A stretch of DNA of 64,000 bases, from positions 65,188-129,187 of the forward strand of contig CAWDDE010000007.1 in assembly GCA_963801055.1 (NCBI GenBank). The letters run 5' to 3'. Below the pieces are notes generated by a model. The model ran no database searches and was not told the DNA's origin. It saw nothing but the letters and a program-made list of their open reading frames with translations. The DNA is from DASUPK01 sp963801055 (GTDB taxonomy: Bacteria; Actinomycetota; Thermoleophilia; Solirubrobacterales; 70-9). Below, piece by piece: positions 52,280 to 61,112 of the stretch (positions are counted from its first letter, which is position 1; each line of letters begins with the position of its first letter). The position numbers were made by a program, and so were the translations under genes.

Positions 52280-52687
52280 GTGGACTCATCGCGCAAGCGA
52301 AAGATTCGCCTGGTCATCGCGCTGTCCGCCGCGGTCCTGCTGGCCGCGGGGCTGGTCTACACGTCGTTCAGCGCCTCGACCGAGGCGAAGCAGCCGTCGC
52401 AGCTGCTGCAGTCGAACCCCGACGGGACCTATGAGCTGACCGGCAAGGTGGTCCCGGGCTCGATCCAGCACGCGGGCGATGAGCTCGCCTTCACGATCTC
52501 GGACCGCGACGGCTCGCACCCGATCCCGGTCACCTACACCGGCGAGGTGCCGGATCCATTCCGTGACGGGCGCGAGGTGATCGTCACCGGCAAGCTCGAG
52601 AACGGCACCTTCGTCGGCGACAAGGACAGCCTGATCACCAAGTGCCCGTCGAAGTTCACGTCGACCACCACGGGGCAGTCCAGCTGA
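52280..52687 (+). CDS. ccmE: Cytochrome c maturation haem chaperone CcmE (Cys type)
   Basis: 135 residues from a GTG. One N-terminal membrane anchor (LVIALSAAVLLAAGLVYTSF), then an OB-fold domain with YELTGKVVPGSIQ and VTYTGEVPDPFRDGREVIVTG. Where the E. coli protein has its haem-binding His, this one has ITKCPSKF: the Cys variant known from archaea and some other bacteria (C-x3-Y, here with Phe). Passes haem to CcmF. Overlaps ccmF. Confidence 0.9.
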   Translation: MDSSRKRKIRLVIALSAAVLLAAGLVYTSFSASTEAKQPSQLLQSNPDGTYELTGKVVPGSIQHAGDELAFTISDRDGSHPIPVTYTGEVPDPFRDGREVIVTGKLENGTFVGDKDSLITKCPSKFTSTTTGQSS

Positions 52688-54836
52688 CGATCTTCGGCTC
52701 CGCACTGCTCGCCGCCGCGCTGATCGCCGCGCTCTACGCGGCCGGAGCCGCCATCTATGGGGGGCGGTCGGGGATCGGCGCTGGGTGGACTCCGCGCGAC
52801 GGGCGGTCTACGCGATGGCCGGCCTGCTCACGATCGCCGTGGTCCTCGTCGAGGTCGCCTTCCTCAGCGACGACTTCGGCTTCTCGGTGGTCGCATCTCA
52901 CTCCTCGACCACCACGCCCACCTTCTACAAGCTGACCGCGATGTGGTCGAGCCAGGAGGGCTCCCTCCTGCTCTGGGCCTGGGTGCTGTCACTCGCCTCG
53001 AGCGGCGTCCTCTTCCTGACCCGCAACCGCCACCGCGAGATCGTCCCCTGGGCGACCGCCGTGCTGGCCGGCCTCGGCGCCTTCTTCACCGGGCTGATGA
53101 TCTTCAAGGCCCAGCCCTTCGCCCACCTCGACCCGGCTCCCGCCGAGGGCCAGGGGCTCACCCCGCTGCTCCGCAACCCGTACATGGCGGTCCATCCGCC
53201 GATGCTCTACACGGGCTACGTCTTCTGGTCGATCCCCTTCGCCTTCGCCGTCGGGGCGCTGATCGCGCGCCGGCTCGACGCGAGTTGGATCCGCAGCACC
53301 CGCAACTTCGCGCTGCTCGCCTGGACCTTCCTCGGCATCGGGCTGCTGCTCGGCTCCCGCTGGTCCTACGAGGAGCTCGGCTGGGGCGGCTACTGGGGCT
53401 GGGACCCGGTTGAGAACGCCGCCCTCATGCCGTGGCTCGTCGGCACCGCCTTCCTGCACTCGGTGATGGTGCAGGAGAAGCGGGGGATGCTGAAGGTCTG
53501 GAACGTGAGCCTGATCTCGGGGACGTTCTGCCTCTGCCTCCTGGGCACCTTCCTGGTGCGCTCGGGCGTACTCCAGTCGATCCACGCCTTCGGCGCCTCG
53601 ACCGTCGGTGGGCCGCTGCTCGGCCTGATCGCTGTCGTGGCGATCGGCTCGACGCTGCTGATCGTGACGCGGCTCGACCAGCTGCGGCCCGAGCGCCGGA
53701 TCGACTCGCTGCTCTCCCGCGAGTCGATCTTCTTCGTCAACAACCTGCTGCTGGTGGGACTTGCCGCGGTGATCTTCTGGGGCACCTTCTTCCCCCTGAT
53801 CTCGGAGTTCTTCACCGGCGAGCGCCACTCGCTGGCGGCCCCCTGGTTCGATCGCTACGTGACGCCGATCGGGGTGCTCGTGGTCCTCTTCACCGGGATC
53901 GGTCCGCTGCTCGCCTGGGGCAGGCTGAGCGCGAGCGCCGCACGCCGCCTGCTGCTTTGGCCGTGCCTGGCGGCGGCCGGAACAATCGTTGTGCTCCTGG
54001 TGGCGAGCGACGCGGGCAGCCATCCGTGGGCGCTGTTCGTATTCGGCTTTGCGGCGTTTTCGCTGGTCGCGTTGGCGGGCGAGTTCTGGCGCGCGGGTGC
54101 GACGCGCCGGGCGCTGACGGGGGAGCCGTATCCGCGCGCCCTCGCACGGTCGGTGGGGCGGAACCGCCGGCGCTACGGCGGCTACGTGGTGCATGCGGGG
54201 ATCGCGCTGACGCTGATCGGCATCGCTGCGTCCTCGAGCTTCCAGACCAACCGCGATCTGCGGCTACAGGTCGGCCAGTCCGCCAACGTGGGCGACTACA
54301 CGATCAACTATCGGAAGCTGACGGCGGATCCGAAGAACGAGCGGATCGCGTTCGACGCCCAGCTCGACGTCACCCGAGACGGCAAGCACTTCGCGACGCT
54401 CAACCCGGCGCGTAACTACTACCCGACGCAGGACCCCAGCGCAGGGGCGATCGGTCGCTACTTCATGGGCGAATCGACCAGCGAGGTCGGCCTGAAGACC
54501 GGGGCCCGGGGAGACCTCTGGACCGCATTCCAGCCCGACCTCTCTGTGCTCAACCCGGCGATCGTGCGCGGCAATCGCCAGCTCGCGAACCTCCCCCCGA
54601 ATGCCCAGGGGGTCGCGATCCTCGCGCTCGCACAGCACTATGTGCAGGATCCGCCGCCCGCCAACTTCCGCGTGATCCTGAACCCGCTGGTGGGCTGGAT
54701 CTGGATCGGCGCCCTGATCGCGCTCGCGGGGGCGGTGATGGCAGGCTGGCCCGCCCTCGAGTCGCGCCGCCGCCTGGAGGCCGCCTACCGGGCCCGGCTC
54801 GGTCGAGAGCTCGGGACCGCCACTCCGCCCAGCTAG
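52642..54836 (+). CDS. ccmF: Cytochrome c haem lyase subunit CcmF (frame lesions near the start)
   Basis: Multi-helix haem handling protein of about 720 residues. Core features: the WWD-type loop GWGGYWGWDPVENAALMPWL with conserved Trp, AVHPPMLYTGYVFWSIPFAF, conserved His in GTAFLHSVMVQEKRG, and GYVVHAGIALTLIGIAASS. The first helix (LTIFGSALLAAALIAALYAA) is in another frame. Removing one G from each of the runs 52759-52764 and 52770-52773 joins them as GGGRDRRWVDSARRAVYAMA. The GTG at 52642 is a possible start; a CTG at the ccmE stop is another. Confidence 0.9.
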
Positions 54837-54884
54837 GCGGCACCCGGGTACCGATCCGCCAACCCGCCCCTAGCCTGATGAGCG

Positions 54885-55172
54885 ATGGAGTTCGTGCTCG
54901 CCCTCGTCATCGTCGTGCTGGTCGCCTGGTTCGTCACGGCACCCCTTCGCCACCGCCGGCCCACAGACGGGGACGGCCCGATGGCCGCCGAGCTCGCCGA
55001 CCTGGAGGCGCGCAAGCGGGCGAAGTACAGGCAGATCCGCGACGCCGAGGCCGATCGGGCCGCCGGCAAGCTCACCGAGGACGACTTCCAGCGCCTCGAC
55101 CGCGAGCTGCGCGCAGAGGCGATCCAGATCCTGAAGCGGATCGACCGGCTGCGAGGTCCAGGCAGCCCCTGA
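54885..55172 (+). CDS. Small membrane protein, CcmI-like N-terminal type
   Basis: 95 residues. N-terminal membrane helix (FVLALVIVVLVAWFVTAPL) and a charged helical tail including ARKRAKYRQIRDAEADRAAG and LTEDDFQRLDRELRAEAIQI. This layout is seen in the N-terminal part of CcmI-type proteins and in small proteins next to actinobacterial ccm genes. Position right after ccmF supports a role in cytochrome c assembly. Confidence 0.65.
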   Translation: MEFVLALVIVVLVAWFVTAPLRHRRPTDGDGPMAAELADLEARKRAKYRQIRDAEADRAAGKLTEDDFQRLDRELRAEAIQILKRIDRLRGPGSP

Positions 55173-55188
55173 TCTACACTGCCGCGAC

Positions 55189-55413
55189 ATGGCAACCGTG
55201 CTCAGCGTGATCGAGGTCATCATCTCGGTGATCCTGATCTTTCTCGTGCTCCTGCACTCCGGCAAGGACGCCGGGCTCTCCGGTGCATTCGGGATCGGCG
55301 GTGGCGGCAGCTCCTTCGGTGGCGGTTCGCTGGTCGAGCGAAACCTGACCCGGTGGACCATCTTCTTCGGGGTCCTCTGGGCGCTGAACGCGATCGTCAT
55401 CCTCAGGCTTTGA
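55189..55413 (+). CDS. secG: Preprotein translocase subunit SecG
   Basis: 74 residues, two membrane helices joined by a Gly/Ser-rich loop: VIEVIISVILIFLVLLHSGK, AGLSGAFG, FGGGSLVERNLTRWTIFFGV. This is the normal SecG layout. SecG assists SecYEG-mediated export. It lies 16 bases after the CcmI-like gene. Confidence 0.94.
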   Translation: MATVLSVIEVIISVILIFLVLLHSGKDAGLSGAFGIGGGGSSFGGGSLVERNLTRWTIFFGVLWALNAIVILRL

Positions 55414-55455
55414 CGCGAGCGGTTGTCGGGGCGTGACCGACAACCGCGATTCATG

Positions 55456-56421
55456 ATGGCGCGGCTGGGCGCCGCCAGGCTCACGGCTCTCGCCCTGGTG
55501 CTGGCGCTCGCCGGCGCGTCGGGCTGTGGCGGCGACGGTGACGGCGGGACGAGACTCGGCTCGCTCCTGCCTCGCGCCGGGGGAGGCGGCAGCCTCGCGT
55601 ATGCGCTGCCGAGCCTTCCTTCGACGCTCGATCCGCTCGCCGCGCAGGGCCGCGCCGCCCTCACAGTCACCCGTCAGATCCATGAGCCGCTGGTCGAGCG
55701 GCTCACCGGCCCGTATGGGCAGACTCCGCCACAACCCGGGCTGGCCCTGAACGCCCGCCCGTCTCCCGATCGCTCCACCTGGACGGTCACCCTGCGGTCG
55801 GGCGTCCGCTTCCAGGACGGGACGCCGTTCAACGCGGCAGCGGTTCTCGCCAACTCGCGGCGCTGGTCGAGCGACCCGGCCGGGCAGAGGCTGCTGCCAC
55901 ACCTCTTCGCGGTCGACGCCCCGCGGCCCGACGAGGTCCGCTTCCTCCTGGACAAGCCGATCCCCGATCTCCCCAGGCGCCTCGCCTCCCCGAGGCTCGG
56001 GATCGTCTCCCCACGTGCTCTCGAGCCGCAGAGCGGGCAGAATGCCCGGTTCGTCCCGGGCACCGCCCACTCCGGGACCGGGGCGTTTCAGGCCGGAGCC
56101 AGCGGCCCCGGGCGCCTCGAGCTCTCGCGCTTCGCGGGATGGTGGGGGAGCGCGATGGGTCTCGGTCCAGCGCTTGACGGCGTCACCTTCGTCGTCGCGC
56201 CCCAGCCGGGACGGCGCCTGCGGATGCTGAGCGAAGGGACGGTGCAGGTCGCCGACCCGCTAGGCCGCGCAGGTCTTCGGGTGGCCGAGGCCGATCCGCT
56301 GCTGACCACGGTGGGCGGACCGAGCACCGGGATCGGGACGGAGGGATCGGTGCGGGGGATCGAATCAGTCCGGCCTGTCCCCGTCCTCAGCGGAGTCTGG
56401 CTCACCCGGCTCAGCGGTTAG
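55456..56421 (+). CDS. Truncated peptide-type (SBP family 5) substrate-binding lipoprotein
   Basis: 321 residues from the ATG at 55456 (another ATG one codon earlier). Lipoprotein signal ends ASGCGGDG. Family 5 features: LPSTLDPLAAQGRAALTVTR, HEPLVERL, and TLRSGVRFQDGTPFNAAAVL. Oligopeptide-binding proteins are usually over 500 residues; this one lacks most of the second lobe, and no permease or ATPase genes follow. It may be a degenerate or specialised binding protein. Confidence 0.8.
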   Translation: MARLGAARLTALALVLALAGASGCGGDGDGGTRLGSLLPRAGGGGSLAYALPSLPSTLDPLAAQGRAALTVTRQIHEPLVERLTGPYGQTPPQPGLALNARPSPDRSTWTVTLRSGVRFQDGTPFNAAAVLANSRRWSSDPAGQRLLPHLFAVDAPRPDEVRFLLDKPIPDLPRRLASPRLGIVSPRALEPQSGQNARFVPGTAHSGTGAFQAGASGPGRLELSRFAGWWGSAMGLGPALDGVTFVVAPQPGRRLRMLSEGTVQVADPLGRAGLRVAEADPLLTTVGGPSTGIGTEGSVRGIESVRPVPVLSGVWLTRLSG

Positions 56422-56576
56422 GCGGAGCTCGCAGCCGAAAGGGGAAGCTAGCCGAGGCCGCACGGGCACGGGTAGGCTCGCCCCGTGAAGGTCGGCGTCC
56501 ACCCCCAGATCGGGCGCTAAATGCCGGTGGGGTGCTGCGTGATTAGGATGGCGGCGCGTTGCGGGGAGATGGCTGA

Positions 56577-57401
56577 GTGAACCTGTGGCTTGTGGCCCTG
56601 ATCGTGGCGTGCGCCTCGGCGGCGGCGATCGGGGTCATGTACGTGGTGCGCCGCCGGTCGACGGTCGATCACATCTTCATCGAGATCGAGCGCGGCGCCG
56701 GGATCTTCGCCTTCCTCGGCACGGCGTTCGCGGTCATCCTCGCCTTCGTCGTGCTCGAGGCCTTTCAGAGCTTCAACGACGCCAAGGCTGCTGCGGAGGA
56801 GGAGGCGACGACGCTGGTGCAGCTCTCGCGAACGGCCGAGTTCTTCCCTGCGGCCCAGCGAGATCCCATCGAGGGAGTACTGATCTGTTACGGGCGCGCC
56901 GTGATCCACGAGGAGTGGCCGGCGATGAAGGGGGGCCAGCGAAGCCCGGTGGTGCAGACGTGGGTAAACCGGTTCCAGGACGGCCTCAAGCAGTTGCATC
57001 CCCACACGCCCGCGCAAGAGGCCGCGTTCCTTCAGCTGCTCGGGCAGCAGGACAAGCGGACCGATGCCCGGCGCGCGCGGCTCAGCGAGGCCAACCGCGC
57101 CCTGCCGGCGCCGGTCTGGTTCTTCCTGTGCTTGGGGGCTTTCGTCACCATCGGCTTCGCCCTCTTCTTCGCCGACCGACGCGAGCACTTCATTGTGCAG
57201 GGGACTCTGATCGGCGCAATCACCGCGCTGGTCATCTCGGGCCTTCTGTTGGTCTGGTTCCTCGACCACCCTTACGAGAACCACAACGGCAGCATCAAGC
57301 CCGACGAGATGGAGCGTCAGCTCGTGATCGTCGAGGACGAGCACAAGAACGCCGCGCGCCCATGCGACGAGGCCGGCGAACCGACAGCTCTGCCGGCCTA
57401 G
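56577..57401 (+). CDS. DUF4239-like membrane protein
   Basis: 274 residues from a GTG. Two N-terminal membrane helices, a long helical extracytoplasmic or cytoplasmic domain (LVQLSRTAEFFPAAQRDPIE, VVQTWVNRFQDGLKQLHPHT), then two helices near the C-terminus (VWFFLCLGAFVTIGFALFFA, LIGAITALVISGLLLVWFLD). This resembles DUF4239, whose function is unknown. Ends 38 bases before the FAD oxidoreductase gene. Confidence 0.75.
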   Translation: MNLWLVALIVACASAAAIGVMYVVRRRSTVDHIFIEIERGAGIFAFLGTAFAVILAFVVLEAFQSFNDAKAAAEEEATTLVQLSRTAEFFPAAQRDPIEGVLICYGRAVIHEEWPAMKGGQRSPVVQTWVNRFQDGLKQLHPHTPAQEAAFLQLLGQQDKRTDARRARLSEANRALPAPVWFFLCLGAFVTIGFALFFADRREHFIVQGTLIGAITALVISGLLLVWFLDHPYENHNGSIKPDEMERQLVIVEDEHKNAARPCDEAGEPTALPA

Positions 57402-57439
57402 CGGGATCGGCTAGGTTGGTGCCCGGGAAAGGAGAAGCG

Positions 57440-58807
57440 ATGGCGCTGACAGCGCTCCCGGAATCTTTCCGCGGCGAGTTGATCCAGCCCGGAGATCCGA
57501 CCTACGACGAGCATCGCAAGGTCTGGAACGGTTCGATCGACCGGTCCCCGGCCGTGATCGTCCGATGCGCCTCCGCGCGGGATGTGGTCGGGGCTGTCGG
57601 CCTGGCCAGGGAATCTGGCCTGCAAACCGCCGTCAGGGGTGGTGGACACAGCTTTCCCGGCCTCTCCACCTGCGACGACGGAATCGTCATCGACCTGAGG
57701 GGGATGAAGGAGATCGAGGTCGACCCCGAGGCGCGAACGGCCCGGGTCGAGGCGGGCGTACTGCTCGGTGAGCTGGACGGGGCCACCCAAGAGCACGGCC
57801 TCGCCGTCCCCGCCGGCATCGTCACCCACACCGGCCTCGCGGGCCTCACCCTGGGCGGCGGCATCGGCTGGCTGCAGCGCAAGTACGGGCTGACGATCGA
57901 CCAGCTGCTCTCCGCCACGATGGTCACGGCCGGCGGCGACGTCGTGCGGGCGAGCGAGACCGAGAACCCGGATCTCTTCTGGGGTCTCCGGGGCGGCGGC
58001 GGCAACTTCGGCGTCGTCACCGACTTCGAGTTCCGGCTCAACCCCCTGGGGCCGACCGTGCTGGCCGGGCCGATCTTCTGGTTGATGGAGGAGTCGCCTG
58101 AGGTGCTGCGCTTCTATCGCGACTGGATCGCCGAAGCTCCCGACGAGCTGATGACGATCGTGGTCCATCGCAAGGCGCCGCCCGTCGACTTCGTGCCTCC
58201 GGAGCTGCACGGTCGCCTCGTCGTCGCGGTCGTCTGCTGCTGGGCGGGGGACCTCGAGGAGGGAGAGAAGGTGATCCGCCCACTACGCGAGTTCGGCTCA
58301 CCGGTGCTCGACCTGTGCGCCCCAAAACCCTTCGTCGAGCACCAGGCCATGTTCGACCCGAGCTTCCCGCACGGGCGCTGGTACTACATGCGCTCCTGTG
58401 ACGTAGCCGAGCTGACCGACGAGGTCATCGACATTACCGTGGAGCACTCGATGCGGATCCGATCCCCGCTGACGAGCTTTCCCATCTGGCAGCTAGGCGG
58501 GGCGATTCGGCAGATCGACCACGACGACACCGCATTCAACGGCCGCGCAGTGGGTCACACCTTCAATGTCACCTGCTCCACGGAGAACGAGGAGGGCTTC
58601 GAGCAGGAGCGCGCCTGGGCGCGTGAGTTCTGGTCAGCCCTGGAGCCCTTCCACACGAGTGTCTACGTGAACTTCCTGATGGATGAGGGCCAGGATCGAG
58701 TCCGTGATGCATACGGTCCGGAGAAGTACGAGCGCCTACGAGCGTTGAAACGCCAGTACGACCCCGAGAACCTCTTCCGGCTGAATCAGAACATCCCACC
58801 GGACTGA
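57440..58807 (+). CDS. FAD-linked oxidoreductase of the berberine bridge enzyme type
   Basis: 455 residues from an ATG with a strong AAGGAGAAGCG in front. PCMH-type FAD domain: AVRGGGHSFPGLSTCDDGIV, where the His in GGGHS is the usual covalent FAD site, GLTLGGGIGWLQRKYGLTID, and WGLRGGGGNFGVVTDFEFRL. The C-terminal BBE motif reads YDPENLFRLNQNI. Oxidises sugars, alcohols or secondary metabolites in this family; substrate unknown. Confidence 0.92.
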   Translation: MALTALPESFRGELIQPGDPTYDEHRKVWNGSIDRSPAVIVRCASARDVVGAVGLARESGLQTAVRGGGHSFPGLSTCDDGIVIDLRGMKEIEVDPEARTARVEAGVLLGELDGATQEHGLAVPAGIVTHTGLAGLTLGGGIGWLQRKYGLTIDQLLSATMVTAGGDVVRASETENPDLFWGLRGGGGNFGVVTDFEFRLNPLGPTVLAGPIFWLMEESPEVLRFYRDWIAEAPDELMTIVVHRKAPPVDFVPPELHGRLVVAVVCCWAGDLEEGEKVIRPLREFGSPVLDLCAPKPFVEHQAMFDPSFPHGRWYYMRSCDVAELTDEVIDITVEHSMRIRSPLTSFPIWQLGGAIRQIDHDDTAFNGRAVGHTFNVTCSTENEEGFEQERAWAREFWSALEPFHTSVYVNFLMDEGQDRVRDAYGPEKYERLRALKRQYDPENLFRLNQNIPPD

Positions 58808-58854
58808 GACTTCGCCGCGCGCGTAATCTCGCGGCCCGCGCCCAGACGGAATCC

Positions 58855-59730
58855 GTGATCGAGGGATTCGAGTACACGAGGATCGAGGTGGGGCCGACCA
58901 GCTACGCGCCAGGGGTCGCCGGCGACGGACCGCCCGTTCTGCTGCTGCACGGCTTTCCGCAGACCCACTACTGCTGGCACCTGGTCGCCCCGGGCCTCGC
59001 CGGCGGTCACACGGTCGTCGTCTGCGACCTGAAGGGCTATGGAGAGAGCCACTCGGCACCCGGCGGGCCGCGGGGCGAGGGCTACAGCAACCGCGAGCGC
59101 GCCGCCGAGCTCGTCGCCCTGATGGCCCGGCTCGGCTTCGAGCGCTTCTCGGTCGTCGGCCACGACCGGGGCGGGCGGGTCTCCTACCGCATGGCGCTCG
59201 ATCACCCCGCCTCCGTAGAGCGCCTCGCGGTGCTCAACATCGTCCCGACGGTCGACCAGTTCGACCAGATGGCCCAGGGTGCCGCTGTCGAGTACTGGCC
59301 GTGGTTCTTCCTCGCCCAGCCGCCGCCCTTCGCCGAGCGGGTGATCTCGGCGAGTGCTGACTACGTGCTGCGAAGCATCCTCGAGTCGTGGCCGGCCGAT
59401 CCGGATGCGATCTCTGAGGAGGCCGTTGAGGAGTACCTGCGTGGCTTCACCCCGGAGACGATCCCCGGGATCTGCGCCGACTACCGGGCGTCCTTCCATC
59501 TCGACCGGCAGATGGACGCGGAGGATCGCGACGCCGGGCGAAGGATCCGCTGCCGCGTGCTGGTCCACTGGGGCTCGGAGGAGGGGGCGATGTCCGACTC
59601 CTTGGAGGTCTGGCGCCGCTGGGCGGACCACGTCGAAGGAGGGCCGCTGCCTTCGGGCCACTTCATCCCGGAGGAGGCGCCGGATCAGCTGCTCGTCTCG
59701 CTGCGGACCTTTCTGGGAGGCCTCGGGTGA
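58855..59730 (+). CDS. Alpha/beta hydrolase with an Asp nucleophile (haloacetate dehalogenase/epoxide hydrolase type)
   Basis: 291 residues from a GTG. Oxyanion region VLLLHGFPQTHYCWHLVAPG, nucleophile elbow VVGHDRGGRVSYRMALDHP with Asp instead of Ser, and C-terminal catalytic His in PSGHFIPEEAPDQL. An Asp nucleophile with GHDRGGR is typical of fluoroacetate dehalogenases and related epoxide hydrolases. The conserved DLKGYGES stretch also fits. Confidence 0.9.
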   Translation: MIEGFEYTRIEVGPTSYAPGVAGDGPPVLLLHGFPQTHYCWHLVAPGLAGGHTVVVCDLKGYGESHSAPGGPRGEGYSNRERAAELVALMARLGFERFSVVGHDRGGRVSYRMALDHPASVERLAVLNIVPTVDQFDQMAQGAAVEYWPWFFLAQPPPFAERVISASADYVLRSILESWPADPDAISEEAVEEYLRGFTPETIPGICADYRASFHLDRQMDAEDRDAGRRIRCRVLVHWGSEEGAMSDSLEVWRRWADHVEGGPLPSGHFIPEEAPDQLLVSLRTFLGGLG

Positions 59731-59829
59731 GGGTGTCGTCGCAGCGGATTCCGCCTCCAGGGTTAACGCGCGCTGGTGACCGGGGCGGGACGATTTCGGC
59801 CGGCTCGCGCATGCGGCCACTGCGGCGAG

Positions 59830-59943
59830 CTATGCGATCTTCCGGGCGACGAGCGAGACGCTCTCGACGCCGTAGGTGCTGCAGGCGTCGAGGGCCCGGT
59901 CGCAGATGAACCGGTAGTCGTTAGTGCGCACCTCGCCGACCAC
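59830..59943 (-). CDS. Very small ORF, protein-like, unknown
   Basis: 37 codons from a GTG at 59943: VVGEVRTNDYRFICDRALDA, then CSTYGVESVSLVARKIA and TAG at 59830-59832. The helix-like, mixed composition looks like a real domain piece or a small protein rather than chance. No family recognised, and no ribosome-binding site is obvious. It sits in an otherwise gene-free stretch of about 530 bases (59731-60264). Confidence 0.4.
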   Translation of the reverse strand: MVGEVRTNDYRFICDRALDACSTYGVESVSLVARKIA

Positions 59944-60032
59944 TTACCCCGGCGGTATGCGGGATCGCGCCTGACAGCCTTCCGACCTTCCCCCTGCGCC
60001 AATTCCAATGCGGTTTCGCATTGCCGCGCTTG

Positions 60033-60088
60033 AAGGTTGCCTCTCCACATTTTTGGGTATAAGGTTGCCTCTCCACATTTTTCGGTAC
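60033..60088. repeat. Tandem 28-bp direct repeat
   Basis: Two adjacent 28-bp copies (60033-60060, 60061-60088) begin AAGGTTGCCTCTCCACATTT and differ at only two positions near their ends (GGGTAT versus CGGTAC). They lie in the gene-free stretch upstream of the SnoaL gene at 60265. Function unknown. Confidence 0.9.
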
Positions 60089-60154
60089 TTCCCGCACACA
60101 GGACGGGGAGGGTGGGAACTGGTCGAGATCGCCCCCTCGGCCCGCCCGCCAGGG

Positions 60155-60193
60155 AGCGGCCCGCGCGGGGAGAACGGGCCGCTTCCGCTTTTT
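60155..60193 (+). terminator. Intrinsic terminator upstream of the SnoaL gene
   Basis: AGCGGCCCG (60155-60163) pairs exactly with CGGGCCGCT (60175-60183) and is followed by TCCGC and five T. It insulates, or attenuates, the plus-strand SnoaL gene that starts 72 bases later. Confidence 0.8.
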
Positions 60194-60264
60194 GCTTCGG
60201 GTCTGCGAGATCGCGCTGGCTCCGCCATCTCCCTCCCTTCCCTCCGCGAGATACTGCGTGGGCG

Positions 60265-60657
60265 ATGTCGCAGGAGAACGTCGAGGTCGTGCGCAAGGCG
60301 ATCGCCTACGAGTACTACGGGGTCGGCGACCGCGCCGATGCGGAGGCGATCTTTGATCCCCAGGTCGTGCTGAATCCGATCGACGAGGCAGCGTCGTCCG
60401 GCTTTGATGCGATGCGAGCCGACATGGAGCGGTGGGAGAGCGCCTTCGACGAACTCAAGGTGACGGTCGAGGAAATCATCGACGCCGGGGATCAAGTCGT
60501 CGTGGTCGCGCATCACCAGGGGCGAGGCCGGGAAAGCGGGGTCGAGGTCGATACCCGCTTCTACGAGGTCTATACGTTGCGCGAGGGCAAGGTCTCGCGT
60601 GTGGATGAGTACACCGAGCGTGCCGAAGCCCTCGAAGCCGCCGGGCTGCGGGAGTAG
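60265..60657 (+). CDS. SnoaL-like (NTF2 fold) protein, MSQENVE family
   Basis: 130 residues, MSQENVEVVRKAIAYEYYGV to RAEALEAAGLRE. NTF2-like cone fold with a conserved DAGDQVVVVAHHQGRGRESG strand region. Close paralogue of the minus-strand gene at 61113-61505, with the two facing each other. The box GATACTGCGTGGGCG ends right at the ATG in both paralogues, suggesting a -10 element and a leaderless mRNA. Function unknown. Confidence 0.88.
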   Translation: MSQENVEVVRKAIAYEYYGVGDRADAEAIFDPQVVLNPIDEAASSGFDAMRADMERWESAFDELKVTVEEIIDAGDQVVVVAHHQGRGRESGVEVDTRFYEVYTLREGKVSRVDEYTERAEALEAAGLRE

Positions 60658-60714
60658 GCCGGCGGCTTCGACGGCTTCGGCTGGATTGAGGACGGTTTGG
60701 CGGCAGTGACCAGC

Positions 60715-61109
60715 CGCCCGCCGTGAGGAAGTTGGCTACCGGATCGGCGATGACCTTGATCTGAGGCTTGGGCAGCCCGACCTGCTCGTTGACGGGGATG
60801 ATCTTCTCGGCGGCGAACTTGTCGAGCTGCTCCTTCGACTTCCAAACGTCGGTGACGAACACGCCGCCGGGGTCGCTCCTTACCCAATGGAAGAGACAGC
60901 CTGGATCTGGATGGACTCCCCCGGGCCGGTGCCCATGATCTTGATCCCTTCGAAGTACCTTTCGATCGTTGCGTCTGCTCCATGGAAACTGACCTCGACC
61001 GCCCCTCGACGACACAGTCCTCCGCGTAGTACTCAACCGAGCCCGCCGTGCCCTGCTCGCGGAAGACCGTCCAGGCCTCCCGCACGACCTCGACGTTCTC
61101 CTTGGACAT
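60715..61109 (-). pseudogene. Chimeric SnoaL / ABM-like relic
   Basis: From the ATG at 61109 the frame reads MSKENVEVVREAWTVFREQG and VEYYAEDCVVEG, the start of a SnoaL protein. A second frame gives VSFHGADATIERYFEGIKIM with GTGPGESIQIQAVSSIG, and a third gives PGGVFVTDVWKSKEQLDKFA and QVGLPKPQIKVIADPVANFL, like a monooxygenase (ABM) fold end. Two lesions, not of the simple extra-G type, separate them. Likely a decayed SnoaL-ABM joint. Confidence 0.7.
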
Positions 61110-61112
61110 CAC

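Noticed and set aside
56485..56520. Eleven-codon GTG frame VKVGVHPQIGR
   Set aside because: Too short and without conserved context. Most likely a chance frame or an unidentifiable relic.
60001..60110. CRISPR-like repeat
   Set aside because: Only two directly adjacent copies with no spacer; no cas genes in the window.
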